Under the pieces are notes generated by a model, which worked only from the letters and a program-made list of their open reading frames with translations, did no database searches and had not been told where the DNA came from. DNA of 7,534 nucleotides, taken from NCBI GenBank assembly GCA_027057985.1, contig JALUTJ010000504.1, positions 1 to 7,534 of the forward strand, read 5' to 3'. The position numbers were made by a program, and so were the translations under genes. This document shows, piece after piece, positions 6,045-7,534 of this stretch; positions within the stretch are counted from its first letter, which is position 1; each line of letters starts with the position of its first letter. This DNA comes from Chromatiales bacterium. Lineage in GTDB: Bacteria; Pseudomonadota; Gammaproteobacteria; UBA6429; Thiohalophilaceae.

Positions 6045-7534
6045 TTATTTACGTTTTAAATCAAAACTAAAATCATCCACAGCAATGACCTGGGTACGGG
6101 CATTATTTGCCTCCTGCAAGAGGAAGAGCTCGTCCTTGTCGATAATGTTCTGTTCATGCGCGGCCTGGATCATGGCATCATAACCGGCATATTCCGGCGT
6201 GAACGTTTTCTGGAAGGCGCGAATTTTCTTCTCCACCGGCGCAGCATCCACCACCTTTCTGAAAGCGATTTCCAGCTGGTTGATCGCTTCGTTTTCTCCT
6301 TCAGGAATAAAGACACCTCGAGTAAGGCGGTTACGCATCTCAGAGGGATTGATAAGCAGGTTGGCAACCTTGTGTCCGAGCCGGTCTCCCGGTGGCGCAT
6401 AGAGGCGACCCCAGGGGAAGATAACCCAGCGTAGTAGCCATGCTACCGGACGATTAGGAAAATTATGCAGGTAGCCGTTAAAGGCAGTCTGGATACGTTG
6501 CAGGTGATACTGACAGGCCCATTCAACAAAAGGCAGATCTGAATCATGTTCTCCCTGGTCCTGGAAGTGCTTGAGCACCGCGGACAGTAGATAAAGATGA
6601 CTGAGAATATCACCAAGACGAGCTGAGATCTTTTCCTTACGCTTCAAGGCACCGCCGAGCATCATCAATGAGACATCAGTGACCAGTGCAAAAGAAGCAC
6701 TCATACGGGTAGCCTGTTTGTAGTAGGGTTTAACCCTGCGTTTGACCCCGGAGGGTGCGCGGAGAAAGAAGGCATGGGTAATACCATGGAAGAAGCAGCG
6801 CAGGGTATTGGTGATAAAGAAATGAATATGACCAAACAGGGCACGATCGAACATGCGCAGTGCCTCGTTATGATCGTGTTCGGACAGGGATTCGAGTTCC
6901 CTGTAGATATAAGGATGACTGCGGATAGCGCCCTGACCAAAGATAATCATAGAGCGGGTCAGAATATTGGCACCCTCAACGGTTATGCTGATAGGAATGG
7001 CCTGATAGGCACGACCCAGGATATTTTTCGGGCCAAGGCAGATACCGGAACCACCGAGTACATCCATGGCATCATTGACGACCTTGCGCATCATTTCGGT
7101 TAGATGGTATTTGACCACCGCGGAGATAACCGAAGGTTTTTCGCCGTTATCCAGTGCCACCAGGGTAAGGGAACGAGCGGCATCCATGCTATAGCTAAGG
7201 CCACCAATACGAGCCAGGGCTTCTTCGACCCCCTCGAACTTGCCAATCGGCAGTTTGAACTGTTGCCGCACCCGGGCATAGGCACCCACGGCAAGACTGG
7301 AGAGTTTACCGGCACCGGTTGACAGCGCAGGCAGGGAGATACCACGCCCGTCAGAGAGGCACTCCATCAGCATACGCCAGCCCTGACCGGCTTTCTCGGC
7401 CCCGCCAATGATCCAGTCCAAGGGAATAAAAACGTCTTTGCCATAGTTGGGGCCATTCATAAAGACCATATTCAGCGGGAAATGACGGTTACCGATTTCC
7501 ACCCCTTTGGTATCGGTTGGAATCAGGGCCAGGG
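6045..7534 (-). CDS. fadE: Acyl-CoA dehydrogenase FadE (C-terminal part)
   Basis: The last 495 residues of a FadE-type acyl-CoA dehydrogenase; the frame runs open through the right edge, so the start is outside. FadE is the FAD enzyme that makes trans-2-enoyl-CoA in the first oxidative step; in E. coli it is 814 residues, so about 320 are missing here. The GTG at 7500-7502 is internal, since family sequence (LALIPTDTKGVEIG) runs through it. In order are the end of the middle beta domain (GNRHFPLNMVF, GKDVFIPLDWIIGG), the helical C-terminal dehydrogenase domain (GQGWRMLMECLSDGRGI, DAMDVLGGSGICLG, ITVEGANILTRSMIIFGQGA) and the extra C-terminal domain special to bacterial FadE (KISARLGDILSHLYL, NFPNRPVAWLLRWVIFPWG, IDKDELFLLQEA). 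The Glu of ITVEGAN, encoded at 6975-6977, aligns with the catalytic Glu376 of medium-chain acyl-CoA dehydrogenase. It is the first gene of the operon visible here. Confidence 0.95.
   Translation of the reverse strand, partial: LALIPTDTKGVEIGNRHFPLNMVFMNGPNYGKDVFIPLDWIIGGAEKAGQGWRMLMECLSDGRGISLPALSTGAGKLSSLAVGAYARVRQQFKLPIGKFEGVEEALARIGGLSYSMDAARSLTLVALDNGEKPSVISAVVKYHLTEMMRKVVNDAMDVLGGSGICLGPKNILGRAYQAIPISITVEGANILTRSMIIFGQGAIRSHPYIYRELESLSEHDHNEALRMFDRALFGHIHFFITNTLRCFFHGITHAFFLRAPSGVKRRVKPYYKQATRMSASFALVTDVSLMMLGGALKRKEKISARLGDILSHLYLLSAVLKHFQDQGEHDSDLPFVEWACQYHLQRIQTAFNGYLHNFPNRPVAWLLRWVIFPWGRLYAPPGDRLGHKVANLLINPSEMRNRLTRGVFIPEGENEAINQLEIAFRKVVDAAPVEKKIRAFQKTFTPEYAGYDAMIQAAHEQNIIDKDELFLLQEANNARTQVIAVDDFSFDLKRK

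Noticed and set aside
6774..7103. Plus-strand open frame of 109 codons opposite fadE
   Set aside because: It lies wholly antisense to a strongly conserved enzyme, shows no recognisable motif and fits a shadow frame.
7500..7502. GTG as the start of the FadE-like protein
   Set aside because: The frame stays open to the window edge and the codons before the GTG encode FadE family sequence, so it is an internal valine.

Overview
The window looks like chromosomal DNA from a gammaproteobacterium. The evidence is the close resemblance, judged from memory, of its proteins to Escherichia coli YcfH (TatD family), YciA, FadE, FadI and FadJ, and the use of the long bacterial-type FadE with its extra C-terminal domain. 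The genus cannot be fixed from the sequence. Base composition is balanced and coding density is close to complete, with no gene-free stretch longer than about 30 bases. I saw no RNA genes, mobile elements, CRISPR arrays or long repeats.

Layout: on the plus strand, bases 1-447 hold the 3' half of a TatD/YcfH-type metal-dependent hydrolase. It meets, tail to tail across 12 bases, a block of five genes that all read on the minus strand and fill the rest of the window. In transcription order (right to left) these are a FadE acyl-CoA dehydrogenase (5' end outside the window), a FadI-like thiolase, a FadJ-like hydratase/3-hydroxyacyl-CoA dehydrogenase, a long-chain acyl-CoA synthetase of the FAA1 type, and a YciA-type hotdog acyl-CoA thioesterase. 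Gaps are 14, 27 and 14 bases, and the last two genes overlap by 11 bases, so this is very probably one operon whose promoter lies beyond the right edge.

Together the genes encode fatty-acid use in one transcript: the synthetase activates fatty acids to acyl-CoA, FadE makes the 2-enoyl-CoA, the FadJ-like protein hydrates and oxidises it, the thiolase releases acetyl-CoA, and the thioesterase can hydrolyse acyl-CoA and free CoA. In E. coli these functions are spread over separate loci. The thiolase carries a long basic, hydrophobic loop like that of FadI and the mitochondrial trifunctional protein beta subunit, which suggests a membrane-associated FadIJ-type complex. All key catalytic residues I could check are present and no frameshift was seen.

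The region is mostly well-explained core metabolism. I did not find a convincing undescribed system. The points most worth a second look are the synthetase-thioesterase gene overlap, the mixed signatures of the thiolase, and an unusual residue beside a metal ligand in the TatD protein.
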